From CAYONM01 sp964405325 (GTDB lineage: Bacteria; Planctomycetota; UBA11346): DNA of 7,346 bases. Position 1 is the stretch's first letter. The number at the start of each line of letters is the position of its first letter. Where the stretch lies: the NCBI GenBank assembly GCA_964405325.1, contig CAYONM010000188.1, forward strand, positions 1 through 7,346. Direction: 5' to 3'. A model generated the notes under the pieces. It made no database searches, had not been told where the DNA came from, and worked only from the letters and a program-made list of their open reading frames with translations. Of this stretch, positions 1 through 7,200 are shown piece after piece. The position numbers and the translations under genes are program-made.

Positions 1-23
1 AGGCTCGCCTCGAACGGGCTCAT
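1..23 (-). CDS. Possible start of a divergent gene (partial, cut by window edge)
   Basis: On the minus strand an ATG at 23-21 is followed by seven open codons (M-S-P-F-E-A-S) to the window edge. A GGAG lies at 36-33, nine bases upstream, which is good Shine-Dalgarno spacing. Two further in-frame ATGs lie upstream at 47 and 53, and an in-frame TAG precedes them, so the exact start is open. Too little is visible to name a product. If real, the gene is transcribed away from the sulfatase and shares its upstream region, the usual place for a local regulator or transporter gene; that is inference only. Confidence 0.25.
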
Positions 24-89
24 GTTTCGCGGCTCCGGTCGTGTCATGTGCATCTGCCCATTTTTACACACCTACTACCCATCGGTCCA

Positions 90-118
90 TTGCTGGTGAG
101 CGTGACAACGATTAAGCT
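90..118 (+). promoter_or_regulatory. Weak candidate promoter with LacI-like half operator upstream of the sulfatase
   Basis: TTGCTG (90-95) and TAAGCT (113-118) are separated by 17 bp, which is sigma70-like geometry with poor hexamers. The stretch 103-116 (TGACAACGATTAAG) carries the AACGATT core seen in LacI/GalR-family operators, but its right half does not match, and it overlaps the putative -10. Both calls rest on short matches and could be chance. Confidence 0.2.
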
Positions 119-154
119 GATGCGACACCAGAACGCCAGAACGGAAAACTCACC

Positions 155-1582
155 ATGACCGACCGCCCGAACGTCCTCTTCATCACCACCGACCACTGGC
201 CCGGCAGCCTGATGGAGGCGGAGAATCATCCCTGCATCCTGACCCCGACCCTGAATGGCCTGTGCCGCGAAGGCACGCGCTATACCCAGGCCTATGCCGA
301 GTGCCCGGTGTGCGTGCCTGCCAGGCGCACGATCATGACCGGCCTGAGTCCCTATGGCCACGGCATGCGCCGCAACGACTCGATGCCCATGCCGCCGGTA
401 CCGACCTTGGCCCAGTGTTTTCGCGACAACGGCTACCAGGCCTACGCCGTGGGTAAATTGCATGTGCAACCCCAGCGGCAGCGCCTCGGTTTCGACGAGG
501 TGCTGCTCGACGAGGAAGGCCGTGCGCAGGAGGGTCTGGGGCCGGATGATTACGAGCTCTTCCTGGCCGATCACGGTCATGCCGGCGAACGCTTCGCCGG
601 CGGCATGAACAACAACGAATACTGCTGGCGGCCCTGGCATCTGGAGGAACGCCTGCACTCGACCACCTGGGCGGCCACACAGATGGCCCGCACCATTCGG
701 CGCCGCGATCCGACTCGGCCTGGCTTCTGGTACCTCTCCTTTTCCCACCCTCACCCGCCGCTCACCCCACCGCGCGATTATCTGGACATCTACCGTGATG
801 CCGACATTCCCGATCCGATCATCGGTGATTGGGTCGGCGATCGCTATTCCGCGAAGGAACTGCGCCGCATCCGCGATATCAGACGAGCCTTCTACGCCCT
901 GTGCACGCACATCGATCACCAGATCCGCGTGGTCATCGGCACCCTGCGCGAAGAAGGTCTGATCGACAATACCATCCTCTGCTTCACCGCCGACCACGGC
1001 GACATGCTCGGCAACCAGCACCGCTTCGCCAAGCGCGTCTATTACGAGGACTCCGCCCGGATCCCGATGATCCTCTGGGGAGCGAAGGGCGATGATCGCG
1101 TGGTTCGCGGTCGCAGCGACGACCGGTTGGTCGGACAGGCCGACATCATGCCGACTCTGCTCGATCTGGCAGGCCTGCCGATCCCCGAGCATGTCGAAGG
1201 GTGCAGTATGGTCGGCGAGACGCGCCACGACTTCATTTTCGGCGAACATGGCGAGGCCGGCGACGGCTCGCGCATGATCCGGACCCAGGACCACAAGCTG
1301 ATCTACTGGCCACGACAGAACAGCTGCCAGCTCTTCGACATGCGCCAGGATCCGGAGGAATGCCATGATCTCGCCGAAGACCCGACCCACGCCGCCGTGA
1401 AACAGGAGCTGGAAGCCATCCTGGTTCGCGAACTCGAACGCACGCAGTCCGTATGGCTCAAGGATGGTCGTCTCGTGGGCGCCCCAGAGGCTCCGCCGAC
1501 AACCTACACCAATCGCGGGCTCTCGGGGCAGCGCGGATTGCATTTCCCGCCGCCACCGATCAAGGACGTGTCGTGGGGATGA
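155..1582 (+). CDS. Sulfatase, S1 family (formylglycine-dependent), cytoplasmic
   Basis: This 475-residue protein should hydrolyse sulfate esters (or N-sulfate) on a carbohydrate. It opens with the typical N-terminal strand NVLFITTDHW (Asp13, metal ligand). The S1 signature C-V-P-A-R sits at residues 53-57, so Cys53 is the residue converted to formylglycine; no maturase gene is visible here. Other family landmarks are GKLH (Lys101, His103), SHPHPP in the middle, and T-A-D-H-G-D with Asp280-His281 as metal ligands, followed by the usual Y-E-D-S-A-R-I-P segment. The C-terminal part has the common LFDMRQDPEE turn. Length is normal for the family. There is no signal peptide, so it acts in the cytoplasm on imported substrate. 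The Shine-Dalgarno is weak (GGAAA about 8 bases upstream), but the start fits the family's N-terminus. It is followed 50 bp later by a glycosidase-like gene, probably its operon partner. Substrate cannot be read from sequence. Confidence 0.95.
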   Translation: MTDRPNVLFITTDHWPGSLMEAENHPCILTPTLNGLCREGTRYTQAYAECPVCVPARRTIMTGLSPYGHGMRRNDSMPMPPVPTLAQCFRDNGYQAYAVGKLHVQPQRQRLGFDEVLLDEEGRAQEGLGPDDYELFLADHGHAGERFAGGMNNNEYCWRPWHLEERLHSTTWAATQMARTIRRRDPTRPGFWYLSFSHPHPPLTPPRDYLDIYRDADIPDPIIGDWVGDRYSAKELRRIRDIRRAFYALCTHIDHQIRVVIGTLREEGLIDNTILCFTADHGDMLGNQHRFAKRVYYEDSARIPMILWGAKGDDRVVRGRSDDRLVGQADIMPTLLDLAGLPIPEHVEGCSMVGETRHDFIFGEHGEAGDGSRMIRTQDHKLIYWPRQNSCQLFDMRQDPEECHDLAEDPTHAAVKQELEAILVRELERTQSVWLKDGRLVGAPEAPPTTYTNRGLSGQRGLHFPPPPIKDVSWG

Positions 1583-1622
1583 GCATTGGACCCAAGGCTT
1601 TTAAGCCATCATTTCTATGATC

Positions 1623-1626
1623 GAGG
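1623..1626 (+). promoter_or_regulatory. Shine-Dalgarno favouring a GTG start
   Basis: GAGG lies six bases before GTG 1633 but twelve bases before the in-frame ATG at 1639. The spacing favours the GTG start, though the two choices differ by only two residues. Confidence 0.4.
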
Positions 1627-1632
1627 TATACC

Positions 1633-3222
1633 GTGACTATGACCGACTTGAGCATCAGCTTCCACATGGGCGGCTTCGACGTGGACCTGATCCACCGCAC
1701 CGCCGAACTCGGCTACAATGATGTCACCTTTCAGACCGAAGGTGGCAGCAACCATAATTTGTTGACCGATCTGCATGCACGCGCCACGGCGGCCGGAATT
1801 CCCGATCTGCTGCGCAGTCTCGGCATGAGCGCCACGGCCTGGGTGCATGAATTCGATGACAGACGTGCCGGATTGGGCCCGATCAGCTTGGATAATAATG
1901 TCCTGTGGGATGATCTGGCGACGCGCTACCGCACAATTTTTACGCAGACCTGCCCCTGGCTGGATCGTCTGGTCCTGACCGTCAGCGAGACGGCGGTCAA
2001 CTGTACCGATGCCGGCATGCTGGAACGCACCGTCTCCGTCATCGATGGCGTCTGTCGTGAACATGGCAAGCAGCTCCTGCTGCGCAGCTTCGTGCACGAT
2101 CCGGCGGAGCTGGACCAGGTCCGCGCCGCTATCGAGCGCCTGCCGCCTTCAGTGGCGGTGATTACGAAAATGGTGCCCCAGGATTGGACCATGACCGATC
2201 AAATGGATCCGCTCATCGGCAAAGTCGGAACGCGGCCGCAGATCATCGAATTGGATATTTGCGGTGAATATTGGCGCGGCGACCTGATTCCACATTTCAA
2301 GGGCGAGTGGCTGGCCGAGCATGCCGCGCGTTGGCAGGACGCCGGCTGCGCTGGCTTGAGCGTGCGCGTCGATCGCAAGCAACGCCCGGGCGCCTGGTGG
2401 CAGCCGCAGACCCGCGATTATGCACTGGCTGGTCAGCCCCAGGAGGCCGATCTCGAGGTTCTCAGCCGCTTGGCAAAAAGCGAACCGGATGCGGTGGCCA
2501 CAGCGGCGCTGAATTGGTCGCGCCGTCACTGCGCGGATGAACCCTCAGCACAGAAATTGGCAAAACTATTGCCGCTCACCGGCCGGGCCCTGCAGGTGGC
2601 GACCACCCTGCGCGGCTATCCCTTCAGCATCACCTGGAACCGGGTGCCAGGCGAATGGAGCATGAACAAGGTGCACGGTGCCAAGGCTGAAAGCCGCGCC
2701 AGGACCTATGACGACCCTGATGATGCCGAGCATCGCAGCCCCTGGCACGTCAAGAACAGTCCCATGCGTTGGGATCCCGATCGCTGGCCGGAATATCATC
2801 TGCTGCGCCGTGGCGCGGCACCGTTTTTAGAAGAGAAACAACGCGATATCGCCAGCATTGTTGCTGAACTGCGCGACGCTCGGGCCGGCATCGACTCCCT
2901 GAACCTGACGACGAGCGCCCGCTGCTTCCTGGATTTCATGTTCGACGAGCTGCTCGCCACCACCGAGGCCATGGGCCTTTGTCAATGCTTCTGGCTCGCC
3001 GCCAGCCGCTGGCTCTATGCCCATGACTCGGACGCCAAAACCACAGCACGAACCATCGCCTTGGATGTCGATGCTCGCCTGGCGGCGCTCAGCCCCCGCG
3101 CCGGCGCGGTGCTCGACTGCGTCCACGCCGGCCGTCATTGGCGGCAATACGGTCTGCAGCACCTGGACATCCACGGCTTCCGCGCCTGGTGCCGCAGCTA
3201 TTGGTACGATCTCTTCCAGTAA
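1633..3222 (+). CDS. TIM-barrel glycosidase-like protein, related to GH67 alpha-glucuronidases
   Basis: This 529-residue protein has no signal peptide. Its first half looks like a (beta/alpha)8 barrel: an opening strand near residues 28-36 (GYNDVTFQTE), LTVSE at 115-119, LLLRSFVHD around 149-156, VITKMVPQDW with Lys179, then R-P-Q-I-I-E-L-D-I-C-G-E-Y-W around 202-214 and LSVRVDR ending at Arg248. That order of strands, especially the K...PLIGKVG..PQIIE(L/F)D block, is what I associate with GH67-type alpha-glucuronidases and uncharacterised relatives found beside sulfatases. Acidic candidates for catalysis are Glu119, Glu206, Asp208 and Glu212; I cannot assign them. The second half is helical and ends in SYWYDLFQ. 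It starts 50 bp after the sulfatase on the same strand, suggesting co-transcription and joint action on a sulfated uronic-acid glycan in the cytoplasm. The coding call is firm; the enzyme call is family resemblance from memory, about 55% sure. Confidence 0.85.
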   Translation: MTMTDLSISFHMGGFDVDLIHRTAELGYNDVTFQTEGGSNHNLLTDLHARATAAGIPDLLRSLGMSATAWVHEFDDRRAGLGPISLDNNVLWDDLATRYRTIFTQTCPWLDRLVLTVSETAVNCTDAGMLERTVSVIDGVCREHGKQLLLRSFVHDPAELDQVRAAIERLPPSVAVITKMVPQDWTMTDQMDPLIGKVGTRPQIIELDICGEYWRGDLIPHFKGEWLAEHAARWQDAGCAGLSVRVDRKQRPGAWWQPQTRDYALAGQPQEADLEVLSRLAKSEPDAVATAALNWSRRHCADEPSAQKLAKLLPLTGRALQVATTLRGYPFSITWNRVPGEWSMNKVHGAKAESRARTYDDPDDAEHRSPWHVKNSPMRWDPDRWPEYHLLRRGAAPFLEEKQRDIASIVAELRDARAGIDSLNLTTSARCFLDFMFDELLATTEAMGLCQCFWLAASRWLYAHDSDAKTTARTIALDVDARLAALSPRAGAVLDCVHAGRHWRQYGLQHLDIHGFRAWCRSYWYDLFQ

Positions 3223-3237
3223 TGAGTAGCATTGCTC

Positions 3238-3497
3238 CTAGACAACATCCTCCTGCTCGCGCAGGCGGCGTTCCAGGGTGCCGGCCGATTTGGTGAAGCG
3301 GGCCAGAGCGTAGTAGTAGGGCGGCAGCACCAGCAGGGTGAGCAGAGTCGCCAGGCTTATGCCGCCGATGATCACGAGTCCCAAGGCGATGCGGCCTTCG
3401 GCGCCGGCACCGGAGGCCAGACACCGGAGGCCAGGGCCAGGGGCACGGCGCCGATGATGGTGCTGATCGCGGTCATCAGGATCGGACGCAGGCGCCC
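3238..3497 (-). pseudogene. C-terminal fragment of an RND efflux permease (AcrB/MexB-like), frameshifted
   Basis: Reading the minus strand, codons just inside 3497 give RLRPILMTAISTIIGAVPLA, the conserved segment at the start of a late transmembrane helix of RND (HAE1) permeases. After a frameshift the match continues as GAGAEGRIALGLVIIGG, then SLATLLTLLVLPPYYYALAR and a charged tail ending at TAG 3240-3238. The break is a 14-bp tandem duplication (3408-3434); removing one copy restores ASGAGAEGR in a single frame. Full-length permeases are about 1,000 residues; only about 80 codons remain. Homology stops abruptly just before the 17-bp repeat block. The relic faces the glycosidase-like gene, with 15 bp between the two stop codons. 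RND family identity is secure; the particular subfamily and substrate are unknown. It cannot function. Confidence 0.82.
3408..3434. repeat. 14-bp tandem duplication that breaks the RND relic
   Basis: CACCGGAGGCCAG occurs at 3408-3420 and again at 3422-3434, a period of 14 bp with 13 identical bases per unit. Because 14 is not a multiple of three, it shifts the minus-strand reading frame exactly where the permease homology changes frame. Confidence 0.9.
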
Positions 3498-3514
3498 TCA
3501 TAATAGAAACACAT

Positions 3515-3582
3515 AGAAACGAAACGCGCCAAGAAACGAAACGCGCCAAGAAACGAAACGCGCCAAGAAACGAAACGCGCCA
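3515..3582. repeat. Four perfect tandem copies of a 17-bp repeat
   Basis: The unit AGAAACGAAACGCGCCA occurs four times without a mismatch at 3515-3531, 3532-3548, 3549-3565 and 3566-3582. To its left, ATAGAAAC appears at 3503-3510 and 3513-3520 as degenerate lead-in. Within the unit GAAAC is itself nearly duplicated. There are no spacers, so it is not a CRISPR array. The unit length is not a multiple of three, so it is unlikely to be part of a maintained reading frame. It sits exactly at the truncated edge of the RND relic. Confidence 0.97.
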
Positions 3583-3647
3583 TGCACACATACATCTGGA
3601 CGCAGGACTTACAGCCTGAGACTCAGCGCCAGTCGGAAGGAGCGTCG

Positions 3648-3737
3648 TCAGAGGAAGGCCCGTCGGACGCAACGGCTGACACAGTGTAACCACAGCGGCT
3701 GTTTCGGATCAAACTGCTTTTCTCTCGCGAGACGCAT
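3648..3737 (-). pseudogene. N-terminal relic of a Y1/RAYT-like transposase (IS200-like superfamily)
   Basis: On the minus strand an ATG at 3737-3735 opens 29 codons that end in LWLHCVSRCVRRAFL followed by TGA at 3650-3648. The H-C-V-S-R-C-V-R-R-A-F-L block matches the well-conserved N-terminus of the REP-associated/Y1 transposases common in Gammaproteobacteria, where the family continues with Cys-Gly and then the HUH and Tyr catalytic regions. Here the Cys position is a stop and nothing recognisable follows; the sequence runs into the 17-bp repeat block. A full protein would be roughly 230-330 residues, so this is a dead fragment. Another in-frame ATG lies nine bases upstream. Family assignment is from motif memory and is fairly specific; whether it belongs to the same element as the C-terminal relic at 3951-4149 is open. 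Confidence 0.65.
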
Positions 3738-3791
3738 GTTGAGCATGCTGCTGATGAAAAGCCAGCTTCAAATACAATCAAGCATGTCTCT

Positions 3792-3797
3792 ATTATA
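3792..3797 (-). promoter_or_regulatory. Perfect -10 hexamer upstream of the transposase relic
   Basis: The minus strand reads TATAAT here, about 55 bp upstream of the transposase relic's ATG and in the AT-richer part of the stretch. No matching -35 hexamer is seen at 16-18 bp, so this is a weak call. Confidence 0.2.
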
Positions 3798-3950
3798 TCT
3801 ATTGGACGTGATCGTTTTGGCGACGTTGGTGCTACCTGGCATTTATGCATTTGAGCAAGAACTGTTGGCGATTGCGACCGACGTACAGCGGACCGGAGAC
3901 TTCCTGCCTGGCGAGCCTCCCAGTCCATAAGCCCTGAAAAGGGCCGCTGA

Positions 3951-4149
3951 CTGACGCCTGGCAAGCGAGGTGCGATTCCGCCGGAGCTGGCTCCCATCCT
4001 GCAATGTCTCGATATCGATCACGACAATTGGCTTCCGCCAGTTTCTTGGTGCCGCCATGGGCAGAACAGCGTTAAAAGGTAGTCTGAAGGCCTTGTGCGA
4101 CAGTACGCCTCTCACACAAGCATTCAGACTACACGTTTGGCCGCCATGA
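3951..4149 (+). pseudogene. C-terminal relic of a Y1/RAYT-like transposase
   Basis: On the plus strand, starting at codon 3963, the reading is KRGAIPPELAPILQCLDI then DHDNWLPP. This resembles the C-terminal region of Y1/RAYT-like transposases (pattern DKRGxIPxxLxPILxRLxxDxxxW). The frame then runs to a TAG at 4080. Shifting frame at about 4042 gives FLGAAMGRTALKG and onward to TGA 4147-4149, which fits the expected end of such a protein, suggesting a small frameshifting deletion. Upstream, an in-frame TGA at 3948 and a scrambled stretch mark decay; the catalytic HUH and Tyr regions are absent. The relic points in the opposite direction from the N-terminal relic at 3648-3737. The first part of the match is moderately strong, the frame-shifted tail is weaker. 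Confidence 0.55.
4079..4132. repeat. 54-bp imperfect palindrome with GTAG at both feet
   Basis: GTAGTCTGAA (4079-4088) is the exact reverse complement of TTCAGACTAC (4123-4132). Inside these arms CTTGTG (4092-4097) pairs with CACAAG (4115-4120), with one further G-A pair set beyond a mismatch, leaving an apical loop of about ten bases. GTAG tetranucleotides at the foot of a hairpin are a hallmark of REP sequences acted on by RAYT transposases, and this one overlaps the 3' end of a RAYT-like relic. No T-run follows, so a terminator is less likely. Only one copy is visible, so REP status is inference. Confidence 0.6.
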
Positions 4150-4221
4150 GACAAAATTACAACACCAACCACGACGTCAGCTGCGGCGATGCAAGGCCGT
4201 GCCGAAGGCGTCAGCCATGCT

Positions 4222-4225
4222 GGAG
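4222..4225 (+). promoter_or_regulatory. Shine-Dalgarno that sets the lipoprotein start
   Basis: GGAG lies six bases before ATG 4232. This start gives a standard signal peptide beginning M-R-R-Y, whereas the earlier in-frame GTG at 4199 and ATG at 4217 would add an unnatural N-terminal extension. Confidence 0.65.
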
Positions 4226-4231
4226 CCCACC

Positions 4232-7200
4232 ATGCGCCGTTACATTTGGACCAGCCTTTTCTGGTTTTTTATCCTGCAGCTCCCACTCGCCTGCAGTGGC
4301 GGTGGCAGCAGCGGAGAGAGCAAGCAGGACGACGAGCGTGCAGGCTCGCAGCCAGTTGTGGAATGGCGCAGTCCAACCACGGACGTCGAGCTGCTTCCCG
4401 GCGATAGCATCGAGCTGCAGTGGCAAAGCCAGGAGCTTGGCGACCGTCGGCTGGAGCTGGCTTTCAGTGTCAACGCCAGCGTGGCCGATTCTGCTTGGGA
4501 GGTCATCGCCAACAACCTGACCGGTACCACCAACAGCTGGACCTGGTCCGCACCCGACCTGGCGACGACCAACGGCCGCTGGCGATTGCGCAGTCTCGAT
4601 AACGCTGTCGTGGCGCTGTCACCAGCTGGTTTCAGTATCGACAACGACGACGACGATTCCGATGAACCGGTCGGCTCATCCCTCGAACTCACGTCCCCCA
4701 ATGGGGGGGAGCGGCTGACTGCTGGCAACACGTTCACCATCGCCTGGCGGCATGCGGGCACGGTCGCGGATGGCCTGACGCTGTCTTGGACCGCAGACGG
4801 CAACAGCACAGCCCCGGTGTGGAACACCATTGTCCAGAACCTGCCGGCAACCGGCTCCTATGACTGGAGCGTCCCGGACACCGCCACGACCACTGCGCTG
4901 ATGGCCATCGCCGTTCCAGCCGGCCAACCGAGGGATGAGAGCGATGCCTCTTTCACCATTCTGAGTGAGCCGCCAACCAACCCAGAACTGGCGTTGCTGG
5001 CGCCCAACGGCGGCGAGCGCTTCTTCCAAGGCGCGACCATCGAGTTGCGCTGGCAGGGCAGCGACCTGCCCACCGGTACCAGCGTAACGGCGGAGTACAG
5101 CCTCGATGCCAGCGCCGACCCCATCAGTTGGACCACCATTGCCGACGACCAGCCGGCGAGCGGCAGCCACGACTGGACCATTCCCACGGATGTGGCCAGC
5201 GACGATTGTCTGGTCCGGGTGCGCAGCGGCGAACTGACCGATCAGAGCGATGCCAGCTTCCGCATTGTGCCGCCGTCCGATCCTGAACTGGCGTTGCTGG
5301 CGCCCAACGGCGGCGAGCGCTTCTTCCAAGGCGCGACCANNNNNNNNNNNNNNNNNNNNNNNNNNNNNNNNNNNNNNNNNNNNNNNNNNNNNNNNNNNNN
5401 NNNNNNNNNNNNNNNNNNNNNNNNNNNNNNNNNNNNNNNGGTGCGCAGCGGCGAACTGACCGATCAGAGCGATGCCAGCTTCCGCATTGTGCCGGTCGGC
5501 TTCCTGATCCAACAGCCGCAGGCCGGCATAAGTTATGGCAGCGGCCTGCGTACCACCATCCGCTGGCAGAGCGACGGTATCCAGGGTGACATCGATTTGG
5601 CCTACACCCTGACGGTTTCGGTCGACGATCCGGAATGGATCACCATCGTCGGCGATGCTCCCAATGTCGGCAACTACGATTGGATCGTACCGGCGACAGC
5701 AAGCACCGACTGCGCCATCCGTATCGCCGGTAATTCCAACGCCGTCGGTTGGGTCGAGAGCCGTTCGGCGACTTTCGCCATTGAAAACGCAGGACTCAGT
5801 CTGCTGCAGCCGAACGGCGGCGAGTCGCTGCTGGTTGGTGAGGAGTTCGAGATCCGCTGGCAGCGGGCCGGCGTTAGCGCCCCGGTGACCCTCGCCTTCA
5901 GCAGCGACGCCGATGCCGGTGAGCCGAGCTGGACGCCCATCGCCACGGACGTCGCCGACACCGGTTCCTTTGTCTGGACCGTGCCCGATACGGCATCGGA
6001 AACCTGCCTGATCAGCATTCGTGATCCGGGTGCCGATCTTAGCGACCGTTCCGATGCGATCTTCAGCATCAGCGCGCCCGAAGGTATCTGGTATGTAGAC
6101 GACGATGCCTCCGCCGGTGGCGATGGCCACAGTTGGGCGAGCGCTTTCAGGCATCCCGAGGACGCCCTCGCCATTACCGAAAGCGGTGACCAGATCTGGA
6201 TTGCCGACGGGATCTACCGCCCCCGCGGCAACCGCGATCAGCACATCGCCATGGTCAGCGGCGTGGCCCTGTTTGGCGGCTTTGCCGGTGACGAGACCAC
6301 GCTTAATCAACGCGACTGGCGCCAGCAGCAGACCGTGTTCTCCGGCGACATCGGCACCGTCGGCATCGACACCGACAACAGCCGTCAGGTCGTCCGTCTC
6401 TATAACGTCGAGGAGGTCATCATTGATGGTCTGGTGATCACCGGCGGTTACGCCGATGGCGACTTCGAACGCCGCTATGGCGCCGGGATCTACTGCAACA
6501 ATTCCAACCTCCGGCTGAGGAACTGTCTGCTGATCGACAACCACGCCGATCCCGATGCCGCCGCCGGCGGCACCGGTGGCGGCATCTCTGCCTTCAGCTC
6601 CACTCTCGAGATCGTCAACTGCGTCTTCACCGGCAATACGGCACCATTTGGCGCCGGCGTTGCCCTGACCAATGCGGCCGGGCAGACCAACCACGTGATT
6701 GGCAGCGTATTCCACGACAACCACGCCCTCTGGGGTGGGGGGGGCATCTCCTGCTTCAGCAACACCACGATCGAGGTGCGTTCCTGCAGCCTGATCGACA
6801 ATAGGGCCGAGGATGACGACCTGGGCGATGGTGGTGCCATCTACATCAGCAGTGACAGCGCGCTGATCGCCGGCAATACGCTCTTCGCCGCCAACACCGC
6901 CACGGAGGCGACCCCGTTGCTATTCCGGGCGGAGACCGGTTCAGCCAGCTTTGCCCACTGCCAGCTGCACGACACCACCCCCTCCGGTCCGGACTGGGAT
7001 GAGCAGTTCGGCATCGACGATGGCGGCAACATTGCTGCGGTGGAGCTCAACCTGCACGACCTTGCGACCCCCGCCGGTGACGACGGAGTCTGGGCGACGG
7101 CGGATGATGGACTCGCCCCGACTGCGACCTCACCCCTGGTCGACGCTGGTTCGGACAGCGTCGGTGGTGGCGGTGGTAGCGACCTCACCGGTGGGGACCG

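Larger units (their letters stand above)
3223..4231. other. One-kilobase stretch without an intact gene: relics and repeats
   Basis: Between the glycosidase-like gene and the lipoprotein gene no intact conserved gene is visible. The stretch holds, left to right, an RND permease 3' fragment, a 17-bp tandem repeat, an N-terminal transposase relic, an AT-richer segment around 3740-3870, a small GCCCT-GAAA-AGGGC hairpin at 3931-3944, a C-terminal transposase relic and a 54-bp palindrome. Composition is more mixed than in the flanking genes. No strong rho-independent terminator is seen after the glycosidase-like gene. Confidence 0.8.

Noticed and set aside
44..1543. A 499-codon open frame on the minus strand, antisense to the sulfatase
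   Set aside because: Its sequence has no recognisable motif, and the opposite strand has an unmistakable sulfatase. Long antisense frames are common in GC-rich genes.
1596..1607. Hairpin GGCT-TTTA-AGCC between the sulfatase and the glycosidase-like gene
   Set aside because: Only four base pairs and no T-run; unlikely to terminate transcription between the two genes.
3515..3582. CRISPR array
   Set aside because: The 17-bp units abut directly with no spacers.
3736..3930. Plus-strand 64-codon frame with a hydrophobic stretch (LLYLLDVIVLATLVLPGIYA)
   Set aside because: It could be a one-helix membrane peptide, but it has no Shine-Dalgarno, and lies in the upstream flank of the transposase relic; AT-richer DNA gives hydrophobic codons by chance.
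3931..3944. Hairpin GCCCT-GAAA-AGGGC as a terminator
   Set aside because: Five base pairs with no T-run on either side, and no intact gene ends there.
4071..4141. Integron attC site around the 54-bp palindrome
   Set aside because: GTTAAAA on the left and GTTTGGC on the right do not fit the required inverse core sites (RYYYAAC ... GTTRRRY).
4676..6724. A 682-codon open frame antisense to the lipoprotein gene
   Set aside because: It mirrors the Ig repeats, spans the N gap and shows no family motif; a by-product of GC-rich codon use.
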